From Alphaproteobacteria bacterium (lineage in GTDB: Bacteria > Pseudomonadota > Alphaproteobacteria > Micropepsales > Micropepsaceae): a stretch of 64,000 bases of DNA. Both the position numbers and the translations under genes were made by a program. Shown piece by piece: positions 26,446 to 36,399 of the stretch (positions within the stretch are counted from its first letter, which is position 1; every line of letters starts with the position of its first letter). The notes under the pieces were generated by a model, which saw nothing but the letters and a program-made list of their open reading frames with translations, was not told where the DNA came from and ran no database searches. The stretch covers positions 1-64,000 of the forward strand of contig JAGWNK010000005.1 in NCBI GenBank assembly GCA_028871345.1. The letters run 5' to 3'.

Positions 26446-29142
26446 TCACAACCGATAGCGCAGGCCCAGCGAGATCGTCTGGTCGAAGCGCCGCGTGTCG
26501 CGCGGATAGACCGCACACAATGCCCCGGCTCCAAAACAATCCTGGAAGTAGCTGTTCAGCAGGTTGGTGGCGTCGAGGGTGAAGGTCAGGCTGTCGGTGT
26601 ACCTGTAGCTGGCCGACAGATCGAGCCAGGGCTGGGCCTTGGCATAGATCGTTCCCGGATTCTGGCCGCCGCCGGGCGCCGGGCCTTCATTGAAGCCGGA
26701 ACGCCAGTTGTAGGCGGCGCGGAAGGAGAACGGTCCCTTCTCGTAGATGCCGACGACGTTGTAGGACCAGTGGGAGATGTTCTGGAAGGCGCCGCCGACA
26801 TAGGTGGCGTTGGTCTGCAGGCCCAGCCCGCTCCACAAGCCCGGCAGGAAGTCGAAGAACTGCGTATAGTCGGCCTCGAAACCGTCGATGTGGCCGGCCG
26901 GCGAGTTCGATGGACGGCTGATCTGGTAGACGATGCCGCCGATCGTCTCGGCCACCACCGAACCGCCGATGTAACCGTCGACGTCGCGATGGAAGTAGGT
27001 GCCGCTCAGCAGGTTCGACGGACCGAAGTAGTACTCCAGCGAAACGTCGATGTTGTTGGACTTCTCGGGCGTCAGGTCGGGATTGCCGCTCGAGCCGGAA
27101 CCCAGGAGCGTCGCCGTCGAAGCCGACAGGTTCAGACCCGGATTGAGCTGGGCGAAGGTCGGACGCGTCACCGTGCGGCTCAGCGCCAGGCGGAAGAACA
27201 GGTCATCCTGGAGCATGAAGCGCATGTTGAGGCTGGGCATCCAGTCCACCGTATCCTTCGAACTCGCCGTCGGCGTGTAGGTGAAGGAATAGGTGTTGGG
27301 CGGCGGCGTCGGATTGGTCTGGGTGATGACGAGCGTGTTGCCGCGCATGTCGGCCTGGGTGTCGACGACCCGCAGGCCGATATTGCCGTCGACCGGCGTG
27401 CCGCCCAGCATGAAGGCGTACTTCGCCATGAAGTAGCCGGCATAGCTCTGTTCGCGGTCGTCGAAGGAGTTCGACGGGTCCGCGGCTGGTGCCGCCGCCG
27501 GCTGTCCGAACAGCGTCCGCACCAGGCCGACATTCTTGACGAGCCAGTTGGGGTCGGCGTCCATCCACTTGGTGATGCCGAACTTGCCGTCGAACTGGCT
27601 GCCGCTGGTGATGTGGAACGAGCCGGGATAATCGGCGAGCGTCACGCCAGGCCCCGGATTGCCGTGATAGCCGCCGCAAGCCACCGAGGCGTCGCGGGCG
27701 AGCTGCTGGGCATAGAACGGGCTCGAAGGATCGGGGAAACTGTCGCAATCGAGGCCGCCCGCGTTGTCGGCGCGGTTCCGGGCGAACCGGTTCGCATAGC
27801 GGAAGCCGACGTCGAACGACCTGATCAGGCTGTCTGCGCCGACGTCGTAGTGCAGATCGGCGCGCCAGTCGACTTCGTTGCCCGTCTGCTTGGTCCACTG
27901 GTCGTACCACTGCCGCCAGACCATGTTGGCGGGGTCGGTGACCGAAGCCAGCGGCACGTTCATGTAGGGCGTGCCGGTGTTCTTGTAGTTGAAGTCCGCC
28001 ACATAAGCCGGAGGCGGGCCCGGGAAATAGTGCGTATCGAGAATGTAGCCGGTCTGCGCGAAGCGGCTGTCGGTGTAGTCGACTTCGGTGGAGAGCGTGA
28101 CGTTCTCGCCCGTCCAGGTGGCGCCGCTGGCCAACTGGTAAGTGTCGGTCTTGGCGCGGAAGGACTGATTGCTGGTCAGATCATACCAGCCGGCATTCAC
28201 GGTCTTCACTTCATTGGTGCCGGGGAACACGGTTGCGGTCGCGGGATCCGCGCCGATCCACGGCAGGCCGACGAAGAAGTCGACCGAGTTCGGGTTGCGG
28301 TAGCGCGTGTAGAACGCCTCGGCGAAGACTTCGACGTTCTGGTTCGGGCGCCACTGCATGGAAAAATCAAGAGCGCCGCGCTCGCGGGCCCCAGGAATGG
28401 ACTGGGCGCCTTCCGTCAGCGGAATCCACGACGGATTGGGGGCGCCCGGAATTCCGAACAGCGGGATCACCGAGATGTAGTTGTCGAGGATCTCTTCCTT
28501 GTAATGGTCCTTGGAATAGGACACGTCGAGCAGGACGCCGATCTCGCCGATGCCCGTCTGGAAGCGGTCGCTGATAAGGACGCTGGCCAAGGGATCGACA
28601 TGACCCGACAGGGAACTGTATGTGCCGCGCGCCGTGCCGGCGATCTCGAGTCCGTCGAAGTCGAAGGGGCGATGCAGGCGCACGTCGATCAAGCCGGCGA
28701 TGCCGCCTTCCAGATCCTCGGCCGTGGCGGATTTGTGGACGTCGACGCGCGCCAAAAGCTCGGCAGGGACGTCCTGCAAGGTCATGAAGCGGCCGGTGGA
28801 CGTGAAGATCTCGCGCCCGTTCATCAGGGTCGCGATGTCGGGCAGGCCGCGGATCAGGAGCTGGTTCGCCTCGGCGGCGTTGCGGCTGATCTGCACGCCC
28901 GTGACGTGCTGCAAGGCCTCGATGACGTTGTTGTCGGGCAGCTTGCCGATGTCTTCGGCCACGATCGAATCCATGATCTGGCCCGAATTCTTCTTCACCT
29001 CCTGCGCCGACTGCAAACTGGCGCGGACGCCGGTGACGACAACGGTTTCCATCGTCTGATCCGACTGCGCCAGCGCCGGGCCGGACGCCAAAATCAGCGC
29101 CACGACGGACGCCGAACCGCTAAGCGCCTTCAAGCATTTCAT
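26446..29142 (-). CDS. TonB-dependent receptor
   Basis: Signal peptide; METVVVTGVRASLQSAQEVKKNSGQIMDSIVAEDIGKLPDNNVIEALQHVTGVQISR plug; C-terminal QTISLGLRYRL. Confidence 0.94.
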   Translation of the reverse strand: MKCLKALSGSASVVALILASGPALAQSDQTMETVVVTGVRASLQSAQEVKKNSGQIMDSIVAEDIGKLPDNNVIEALQHVTGVQISRNAAEANQLLIRGLPDIATLMNGREIFTSTGRFMTLQDVPAELLARVDVHKSATAEDLEGGIAGLIDVRLHRPFDFDGLEIAGTARGTYSSLSGHVDPLASVLISDRFQTGIGEIGVLLDVSYSKDHYKEEILDNYISVIPLFGIPGAPNPSWIPLTEGAQSIPGARERGALDFSMQWRPNQNVEVFAEAFYTRYRNPNSVDFFVGLPWIGADPATATVFPGTNEVKTVNAGWYDLTSNQSFRAKTDTYQLASGATWTGENVTLSTEVDYTDSRFAQTGYILDTHYFPGPPPAYVADFNYKNTGTPYMNVPLASVTDPANMVWRQWYDQWTKQTGNEVDWRADLHYDVGADSLIRSFDVGFRYANRFARNRADNAGGLDCDSFPDPSSPFYAQQLARDASVACGGYHGNPGPGVTLADYPGSFHITSGSQFDGKFGITKWMDADPNWLVKNVGLVRTLFGQPAAAPAADPSNSFDDREQSYAGYFMAKYAFMLGGTPVDGNIGLRVVDTQADMRGNTLVITQTNPTPPPNTYSFTYTPTASSKDTVDWMPSLNMRFMLQDDLFFRLALSRTVTRPTFAQLNPGLNLSASTATLLGSGSSGNPDLTPEKSNNIDVSLEYYFGPSNLLSGTYFHRDVDGYIGGSVVAETIGGIVYQISRPSNSPAGHIDGFEADYTQFFDFLPGLWSGLGLQTNATYVGGAFQNISHWSYNVVGIYEKGPFSFRAAYNWRSGFNEGPAPGGGQNPGTIYAKAQPWLDLSASYRYTDSLTFTLDATNLLNSYFQDCFGAGALCAVYPRDTRRFDQTISLGLRYRL

Positions 29143-29217
29143 GAAGTCCCTCCCTCGCATCATCCGTCGTGGCAACCCCTGCGCATCTCGGATGAGGTCA
29201 AATTATGTTGGTATTAC

Positions 29218-29225
29218 TCAGACAA
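29218..29225. promoter_or_regulatory. arabinose-locus motif, site 4 (TCAGACAA)
   Basis: GGTATTACTCAGACAATTAAAC, 75 bp upstream of the TonB receptor start. Confidence 0.65.
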
Positions 29226-29337
29226 TTAAACTATTGAGATTCCGGCAAAGGTGCAAGTCATGCCTGATCTGCGTTGGAATTTGCCCAGACGGTGTGGCGT
29301 TTCGGCTGCGGTAAGCGATTTCTTAACAACGCACTAC

Positions 29338-29345
29338 TCAGACAA
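29338..29345. promoter_or_regulatory. arabinose-locus motif, site 5 (TCAGACAA)
   Basis: CGCACTACTCAGACAAGAATT, upstream of the GntR-type gene. Confidence 0.65.
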
Positions 29346-29483
29346 GAATTTGCGACTCGGCAAAGCGCGCACCGCCGCGTCCGCGCGCCACAAAGAAGCG
29401 GTCAGGGTGTGTGGCTGAGGCGCATTGGCGTTGCGCAGGCGTATTCTGTAGTGTCCCCGACCGGTTGCGGCAGAGTCGATTCC

Positions 29484-30251
29484 ATGAACAAGACACCAGC
29501 GAGCCGTCGGCGCCAGCGCCCCGCCAGCAAGGCCCTTCGGCTGCACGGAACGATCGCCCAGGATCTCGGCATTGCCATCATGAGTGGCAGGTACCAGCCG
29601 GGCGACATTCTCGTCGGCGAAGTGGCGTCCAGCGAACGCCTCGCGGTGTCGCGCACCGCCTACCGCGAGGCCGTGCGAATCCTCGCGGCCAAGGGGCTGG
29701 TGGAATCCAAGCCCAAGATAGGCACCAAAGTGAGCCCGCGGGAGACCTGGCATCTTCTGGACCCCGACGTGCTGGCCTGGGCGTTCGCCGGCGAGCCGGA
29801 CCTCAAATTGCTCGAGAGCCTGTTCGAACTGCGCAACATCGTGGAATCGGCGGCAGCGGCGCTTGCCGCAACCCGGCGATCGACGGAGCATCTGGACGCC
29901 ATGCGCGACGGCATCGAGCGCATGAGCCGGTACACCCTGGCGACGGAAGCGGGGCGGCAGGGCGACCAGGCGTTCCATTCGGCGCTGCTGCAGGCCACCG
30001 ACAATCCCTACATCATGTCGCTGACCAGCGGCGTCAGCGCCGCCGTCGACACCACGACCATGTTCAAGCAGCGCGAACGGCCCCTGCCGCGCGATCCGGT
30101 TCCCGATCATCTGCGCGTGTTCCAGGCGATCGCCGACCGCGATCCGCAGCGGGCCGAAAAGGAAATGTCCAACCTGATCAAGCTGGCGCTGCAGGACACG
30201 CCGGTGCCGCGGCGCACCAAGCCCGCCACGGACAAGCGCAAGCGCGCCTGA
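29484..30251 (+). CDS. FadR-subfamily GntR transcriptional regulator, candidate regulator of the arabinose locus
   Basis: GRYQPGDILVGEVASSERLAVSRTAYREAVRILAAKGLVESKPKIGTKVSPRETW wHTH; FCD-type effector domain. Confidence 0.9.
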   Translation: MNKTPASRRRQRPASKALRLHGTIAQDLGIAIMSGRYQPGDILVGEVASSERLAVSRTAYREAVRILAAKGLVESKPKIGTKVSPRETWHLLDPDVLAWAFAGEPDLKLLESLFELRNIVESAAAALAATRRSTEHLDAMRDGIERMSRYTLATEAGRQGDQAFHSALLQATDNPYIMSLTSGVSAAVDTTTMFKQRERPLPRDPVPDHLRVFQAIADRDPQRAEKEMSNLIKLALQDTPVPRRTKPATDKRKRA

Positions 30252-30326
30252 ACAGAAAGGGGCGGGCCCGTCGCGACGCCGGTTCCCGTCGCGGCGTTTC
30301 GCTGCGCTGCGGCAGGCTGCGGGCAA

Positions 30327-30334
30327 TTGTCTGA
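30327..30334. promoter_or_regulatory. arabinose-locus motif, site 6 (TTGTCTGA)
   Basis: GGGCAATTGTCTGATTTTTGG, 63 bp upstream of araA. Confidence 0.65.
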
Positions 30335-30397
30335 TTTTTGGCGTGCCTCGCCCGGCGCCCTGTGTTACGGTCGCGGCGGAAGAAAACAACAACGACA

Positions 30398-31909
30398 ATG
30401 CCCATGACCCCGCTGAAGAATTTCGAAGTCTGGTTCGTGACCGGCAGCCAGCACCTCTACGGACCCGAGACCCTCAAGCGCGTCGCCGCGGATTCGCAGG
30501 AGATCGCCAAAGGCCTCGGCGCCGCCCTGCCCGTGCAGGTGATCTTCAAGCCCGTGCTGGTATCGCCCGAATCCGTGAGCGAACTGGCGCAGGAGGCCAA
30601 CACGGCCAAATCCTGCATCGGCCTGGTCATCTGGTGCCACACCTTCTCGCCGTCGAAGATGTGGATCAACGGGCTGAAGCAGCTGCGCAAGCCGGTGGCC
30701 CATCTGCACACGCAGTACAATCGCGACATTCCGTGGTCGTCCATCGACATGGACTTCATGAATTTGAACCAGGCGGCGCACGGCGACCGCGAGCACGGCT
30801 TCATCTGGAGCCGGCTGCGCCTGAACCGCAAGGTGATCGTCGGCCACTGGCAGGAAGCTTCAGTCCAGAACAAGCTCGGCGCCTGGGCGCGCGCCGCGGC
30901 GGCCTGGAACGACTGGCAGGACGCCAGATTCGCCCGCTTCGGCGACAACATGCGCGAAGTCGCGGTCACCGAAGGCGACAAGGTCTCGGCCCAGTTCAAG
31001 TTCGGTTATGCGGTCAACGGCTACGGCGTGGGCGATCTCGTCGCCCGCATCAATGCGGTCTCGGACAAGGAGACCGACGCCCAGGTGCGGGAATACGAGG
31101 ACCTCTACGACGTGACGGGCGATCTGCGCCAGGGCGGCGGCCGCCACCGCTTCGTGCGCGAGCAGGCCCGCATCGAAACCGGCATGCGCGCCTTCCTCAA
31201 GGAAGGCGGCTTCAAGGGTTTCACCACGACCTTCGAGGACCTGCACGGGCTCGAGCAGCTGCCCGGTCTCGCCGTGCAGCGGCTGATGGCGGAAGGCTAC
31301 GGCTTCGGCGCCGAAGGCGACTGGAAGACCTGCGCGCTGTTGCGCGCCGTCAAGGTGATGACCCACGGACTGAAGGGCGGCGCCTCGTTCATGGAGGACT
31401 ACACCTACCACCTCGATCCGGCCGGCAAATGCGTGCTGGGCGCCCACATGCTGGAGGTCTGCCCCACCATCGCCGCCGGCAAGCCCAAGCTCGAGGTCCA
31501 TCCGCTCGGCATCGGCGGCAAGATGGATCCGGCGCGCCTGGTGTTCAACGCCGCCACCGGGCGGGCGCTCAACGCCACGCTGATCGACCTCGGCAACCGC
31601 TTCCGCATGCTGGTGAACGAGATCGAGGTCATCGCCCCGCCGCAGCCCATGCCGAAACTGCCGGTGGCGCAGGCCGTGTGGAAGCCGAAGCCGAGCTTCG
31701 AGGAATCCTGTGCGGCGTGGATCTACGCCGGCGGCGCCCATCACGCGGCGTTCAGCCAGGCGGCGACCAGCGAGATGATGGAAGACTTCGCCGCCATGGC
31801 CGACGTCGAATTCCTCCTCATCAACGACCAGACGAAGGTGGACGAGTTCCGCAAGGAGCTGCGCTTCAACGAAGTCTATTACGCATTGAATCGGGGCTGG
31901 GCCATCTGA
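30398..31909 (+). CDS. araA: L-arabinose isomerase
   Basis: [57 protein letters not shown]. Confidence 0.96.
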   Translation: MPMTPLKNFEVWFVTGSQHLYGPETLKRVAADSQEIAKGLGAALPVQVIFKPVLVSPESVSELAQEANTAKSCIGLVIWCHTFSPSKMWINGLKQLRKPVAHLHTQYNRDIPWSSIDMDFMNLNQAAHGDREHGFIWSRLRLNRKVIVGHWQEASVQNKLGAWARAAAAWNDWQDARFARFGDNMREVAVTEGDKVSAQFKFGYAVNGYGVGDLVARINAVSDKETDAQVREYEDLYDVTGDLRQGGGRHRFVREQARIETGMRAFLKEGGFKGFTTTFEDLHGLEQLPGLAVQRLMAEGYGFGAEGDWKTCALLRAVKVMTHGLKGGASFMEDYTYHLDPAGKCVLGAHMLEVCPTIAAGKPKLEVHPLGIGGKMDPARLVFNAATGRALNATLIDLGNRFRMLVNEIEVIAPPQPMPKLPVAQAVWKPKPSFEESCAAWIYAGGAHHAAFSQAATSEMMEDFAAMADVEFLLINDQTKVDEFRKELRFNEVYYALNRGWAI

Positions 31910-31940
31910 GGCCCGGGCCGTCCAACCAGGCGGGTTCGCC

Positions 31941-33614
31941 ATGAGCCAATACACGATCGGTCTCGATTACGGGACCAATTCGGTCCGTGCGCTACTGGTC
32001 GATGCGGCCGACGGGCGCGAAGCGGCCGCCGCGATCTGGGGCTATGAGCACGGCCACCAGGGCGTCGTCTTGGGGCGCGATCCCAACCTCGCGCGCCAGC
32101 ATCCCGGCGACTACCTGAAAGGCGCGGAGATCACGATCCGCGAGGTTCTGGCGCAAGCCAAGAAGACGGTGCCCGGGTTCTCGCCGGACGACGTCAAGGG
32201 CATCGGCGTGGACACCACCGGCTCGACGCCGATGCCGGTCGATGCCGACGGCCTGCCGCTGGCCTTCGACGAGCGCTTCGCCGACAACCCCGCGGCGCTG
32301 GCCTGGCTGTGGAAGGACCATACCGGCTACGCCGAAGCGGGCGAGATCACGGCGCTGGCCAGGAAGATGCGCCCGCAATACCTCGCCAAATGCGGCGGCG
32401 TCTATTCGAGCGAATGGTTCTTCTCGAAGATCCTGCACTGCCTGCGCACGGCGCCGGACGTGTTCGCCGCCGCCTATACCTGGGTGGAACTCGCCGACTT
32501 CGTGCCGGGCGCGCTGTCGGGGACCTTGGCGCCGGGCAAGTTCACGGCGGGCATCTGCGCCGCCGGCCACAAGGCGATGTACAACGCGGCCTGGGGCGGC
32601 TACCCCGACGAAGAGTTTCTTTCGGCGCTCGATCCCAAGCTGGGCGGATTGCGCGAACGCCTGACCAAACGCGTGCGCTCCATCGACAGCCGGGCGGGAA
32701 CCCTGACCGAAGAATGGGCCGCCAAGACCGGATTGCCGGCCGGCGTGCCCGTGGCGGTCGGGGCCTTCGACGCGCATCTGGGCGCCATCGGCGCGGGCAT
32801 CGGCCCCGGCACCCTGGTCAAGATCATGGGCACTTCGACCTGCGACATCACCGTGAAGGGGAACACGGAAGCGCTGGCGGACGTTCCGGGCCTGTGCGGA
32901 ATTGTCGATGGCAGCGTGCTGCCCGGTTTCTTCGGCCTCGAAGCGGGCCAATCGGCGGTAGGAGACATCTTCAATTGGTTCGTCGACTACATCCGCCCCG
33001 GCGGCAAGGAACCTCTGTCGCACGAGCAGCTGCAGCGCGAGGCGGCGGCGCTGAAAGCCGGCGAGTCCGGCCTGGTGGCGCTCGACTGGAACAACGGCAA
33101 CCGCACCATCCTGGTGGACCAGCGCCTCACCGGCCTGCTCGTCGGCCAGACGCTCTACACCACGCCGGCCGAGATCTACCGCGCGCTGATCGAAGCCACG
33201 GCGTATGGGGCGCTCGCCATCATCAACCGCTTCGAGGAATACGGCGTCGAAATCGCCGAGATCGTCAACTGCGGCGGCATCGCGGAGAAGAGCCCGCTCA
33301 CCATGCAGATCTATGCCGACGTCACGGGACGGCCGATGAAGGTGTCGCGCTCCGCCCAGACGCCGGCCCTGGGCGCCGCCATCGCCGCGGCGGTGGCCGC
33401 CGGCGTGCACAAGAACTTTGCCGCGGCCCAGAAGGCGATGACGGGACTCAAGGCGCAGGTCTACGCGCCCGACGCGGAGGCCCATGCGGTGTACCGCAAT
33501 CTCTACGAGATCTACCGCACGCTGCACGACGCCTTCGGCACGCCCAGTTGGCAGGGCAACCTCTACGACGTGATGAAGCGGCTGATCGACATCCGCGCCC
33601 GCGTGCGCACATAG
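31941..33614 (+). CDS. araB: ribulokinase
   Basis: YTIGLDYGTNSVRALLVD, GVDTTGSTPMPVD, GTSTCDI, EATAYGALAI; FGGY family. Confidence 0.94.
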   Translation: MSQYTIGLDYGTNSVRALLVDAADGREAAAAIWGYEHGHQGVVLGRDPNLARQHPGDYLKGAEITIREVLAQAKKTVPGFSPDDVKGIGVDTTGSTPMPVDADGLPLAFDERFADNPAALAWLWKDHTGYAEAGEITALARKMRPQYLAKCGGVYSSEWFFSKILHCLRTAPDVFAAAYTWVELADFVPGALSGTLAPGKFTAGICAAGHKAMYNAAWGGYPDEEFLSALDPKLGGLRERLTKRVRSIDSRAGTLTEEWAAKTGLPAGVPVAVGAFDAHLGAIGAGIGPGTLVKIMGTSTCDITVKGNTEALADVPGLCGIVDGSVLPGFFGLEAGQSAVGDIFNWFVDYIRPGGKEPLSHEQLQREAAALKAGESGLVALDWNNGNRTILVDQRLTGLLVGQTLYTTPAEIYRALIEATAYGALAIINRFEEYGVEIAEIVNCGGIAEKSPLTMQIYADVTGRPMKVSRSAQTPALGAAIAAAVAAGVHKNFAAAQKAMTGLKAQVYAPDAEAHAVYRNLYEIYRTLHDAFGTPSWQGNLYDVMKRLIDIRARVRT

Positions 33615-33622
33615 GACCCGCG

Positions 33623-34315
33623 ATGCTGGAAAAACTGAAGCAGCAGGTGTGGGAAGCGAACCTCGAGCTGGTGCGCGAGGGTCTCGTCATCCAGACCTTC
33701 GGCAACGTCTCGGGCATCGATCGCGACAAGGGCATCGTCGTCATCAAGCCTTCGGGCGTGGCCTATGACGCCATGAAGCCCGAGCACATGGTCTGCGTGA
33801 CGCTCGACAGCTGCGAGACGGTCGAGGGCGGTCTGCGCCCCAGTTCGGACACGGCGACCCATCTCGTGCTCTATCGCGCTTTCGCGGCCATCGGCGGCAT
33901 CACCCACACCCACAGCCTGCACGCCACGGCCTGGGCGCAGGCCAGGAAGAGCCTGCCGGCCCTCGGCACGACGCAAGCCGATACCTGGCACGGCGCGGTG
34001 CCCTGCACGCGGCTGATGCGCGACGGCGAGATCAAGGCCGACTACGAAGCCAACACCGGCCATGTCATCGTCGAGACCTTCGCCGACAGCGATCCGATGC
34101 ACCGCCCCGCGGTGCTGGTGGCGAGCCACGGCCCCTTCACCTGGGGCAGGGACGCCAAGGACGCCGTGCACAACGCCGTGATCCTGGAATACGTGGCGCG
34201 GCTGGCCAGCGAGACGCTGCGCATCGCGCCGGACACCGAGCCCATGCAGGCGACGCTGCTCGACAAGCACTTCCTGCGCAAGCACGGACCCAAGGCGTAT
34301 TACGGACAGAAATAA
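33623..34315 (+). CDS. araD: L-ribulose-5-phosphate 4-epimerase
   Basis: TFGNVSGIDRDKGIVVIKPSGV, THTHSLHATAWAQA, HGPFTWG. Confidence 0.95.
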   Translation: MLEKLKQQVWEANLELVREGLVIQTFGNVSGIDRDKGIVVIKPSGVAYDAMKPEHMVCVTLDSCETVEGGLRPSSDTATHLVLYRAFAAIGGITHTHSLHATAWAQARKSLPALGTTQADTWHGAVPCTRLMRDGEIKADYEANTGHVIVETFADSDPMHRPAVLVASHGPFTWGRDAKDAVHNAVILEYVARLASETLRIAPDTEPMQATLLDKHFLRKHGPKAYYGQK

Positions 34316-34339
34316 GGCAACGACCAGGAAACCCGACGT

Positions 34340-36073
34340 ATGAGTATCAGCGCCGCGGCCGCCAGACCGATCGTTACCGCATCGCCGATCGATATCGCGA
34401 TCGTGGTGATCTATTTCATCTTCGTCATCGGCATCGGCATCTACCTGAAGAAATACACCAAGACCGGCGAAGACTTCTTCATGGCCGGCCGCGAGATGAC
34501 GGCTTGGATCGCCGGGCTGAGCTTCCTGTCGGCCAATCTCGGCGCCCTGGAGCTTTTGGGCTGGGCCGGATCGGCCTACGAATACGGCATCCTGGCCGTG
34601 CACTGGTACTGGATCGGCGCCATCCCCGCCATGATCCTGCTCGGTCTGGTGATGATGCCTTTCTACTACGCATCGCGCACGCATTCGGTGCCGGGCTATC
34701 TGCAGCTGCGCTACGGCCGCGCCGCCAGCGGACTTTCCGCCATCAGCTTCGCCGTGATGACCATCCTGATGAGCGGCGTGAACATCTTCGCCATGGCCGC
34801 CGTGATGCAGGTGGTGCTCGGCTGGAACATGAACTTCAGCATCTGGGTGTCCTCGGCCAGCATGGGCGCCTATGTCGTGCTGGCGGGGCTGCTGTCGGCG
34901 ATCTTCAACGAAGTGCTGCAGTTCGTGCTGATCTGGCTGGGTTCGCTCTTGATCCCCATCCTGGGTCTGTTCCAGGCGGGCGGCTGGAGCGGACTGAAGC
35001 AGCACATCATGACCAATCTGACGCATTTCGGGGTCGCCAATCCCGACAGCTACATGCATGTCTGGACCACGCTGGGCAATTTCAAAGACAACCCGATGGG
35101 CATCAACTGGATCGGCATCGTCTTCGGCCTGGGTGCCGTCATTTCGATGGGATACTGGACGACCGACTTTCTCGTGGTGCAGCGCGTGATGTCGGCGCGC
35201 GACCTGCGTTCCGCCAAGATGGCGCCCCTGATCGGCGCGGCGTTCAAGATGTTCGTTCCGGTCATCGTCATCCTGCCCGGCCTCCTGGGCCTGGGACTGC
35301 TCGACGTCCACCTGGTGTCGCAGACCGCGGTCAGCGCCGCGGCGGCGCACGGGGCGACGCTCTACAGCTACAACGACGTCCTGCCCCTGATGCTGGCCAA
35401 GTATTGCGGGCCGGCGCTTCTCGGCCTGGGCATCACCGCCCTGATCGCAGGCTTCATGTCGGGCATGGCCGGCAACGTCACCGCCTTCGCGACGGTTTGG
35501 ACGCACGACATCTACAAGCCGATGATGAATCCCAACGCCTCGGACGGCCACTATCTCGCCATGGGGCGCTGGAGCACGGTGCTGGGCATCCTCGTCAGCA
35601 TCGGCACCGCCTATTTCGTCATGCAGTTCGCCAGCATCATGGACTACGTGCAGGCGCTGTTCAGCTTCTTCATCGCACCTCTGTTCGGCACGGTGATCCT
35701 GGGCATGCTGTGGAAGCGCACCACGCCGGCCGGCGGATTCTGGGGGCTGCTGGCGGGGACCGTCGGCTCGATCGCCATGTATTTCTGGGTCGATCTGCAG
35801 CCCTCGGCGCTGCGCTACATCGCCTTGTCGCCCGACGCCATGCCGATGGCCGCGGACATGTTCCGCGCGCTGTGGAGCTTCGTCATCGTGGTGCTCGTGA
35901 CCGTGGGCGTCACCCTGGTGACGCCCCCCAAGCCCCAGAGCGAGCTGAAAGGCCTGGTGATGGGATGCACCGACATCCCGTCGGAAGGCAGCTATCCGCT
36001 GATCCACAGGCCGGCGTTCTGGGCCGTGGTGATCTTCGCCGTCTTCGCCGCACTCAACTGGTATTTCCGCTGA
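34340..36073 (+). CDS. SSS-family sodium:sugar symporter
   Basis: GEDFFMAGREMTAWIAGLSFLSANLGALELLGWAGSAYEYG; polytopic. Confidence 0.9.
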   Translation: MSISAAAARPIVTASPIDIAIVVIYFIFVIGIGIYLKKYTKTGEDFFMAGREMTAWIAGLSFLSANLGALELLGWAGSAYEYGILAVHWYWIGAIPAMILLGLVMMPFYYASRTHSVPGYLQLRYGRAASGLSAISFAVMTILMSGVNIFAMAAVMQVVLGWNMNFSIWVSSASMGAYVVLAGLLSAIFNEVLQFVLIWLGSLLIPILGLFQAGGWSGLKQHIMTNLTHFGVANPDSYMHVWTTLGNFKDNPMGINWIGIVFGLGAVISMGYWTTDFLVVQRVMSARDLRSAKMAPLIGAAFKMFVPVIVILPGLLGLGLLDVHLVSQTAVSAAAAHGATLYSYNDVLPLMLAKYCGPALLGLGITALIAGFMSGMAGNVTAFATVWTHDIYKPMMNPNASDGHYLAMGRWSTVLGILVSIGTAYFVMQFASIMDYVQALFSFFIAPLFGTVILGMLWKRTTPAGGFWGLLAGTVGSIAMYFWVDLQPSALRYIALSPDAMPMAADMFRALWSFVIVVLVTVGVTLVTPPKPQSELKGLVMGCTDIPSEGSYPLIHRPAFWAVVIFAVFAALNWYFR

Positions 36074-36079
36074 GGGACC

Positions 36080-36301
36080 ATGCACAGCCACGTCAATTCC
36101 ATCTGGTTCCTGATCGGGCTGCAGCTTCTGATCTACGGCGCCCTGATCACCGGGACCGGTATCTGGGAGCTCTTCTATCCGCCCGCCCGGGTCGTGGACC
36201 TCGCCTGGATGCATCCCGCGATCTGGTGGGGCGCCATCCTGGTGGGGCTCGGCCTGTTCTACGTCATCCACTATCGCCCGTCCCGGACCATCAGCAACTG
36301 A
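36080..36301 (+). CDS. small (73 aa) two-TM membrane protein between two SSS symporter genes
   Basis: MHSHVNSIWFLIGLQLLIYGALITGTGIWELFYPPARVVDLAWMHPAIWWGAILVGLGLFYVIHYRPSRTISN; 6 nt after the preceding stop. Confidence 0.75.
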   Translation: MHSHVNSIWFLIGLQLLIYGALITGTGIWELFYPPARVVDLAWMHPAIWWGAILVGLGLFYVIHYRPSRTISN

Positions 36302-36399
36302 GCGCCATGCGACGAAGCGCAGACCAGACAGGGAGTGCGGCACCTACCTAACATCCGGGACAGCCGTCCTCGGACCACAGCTTGAAGGGGGCAATCTTC

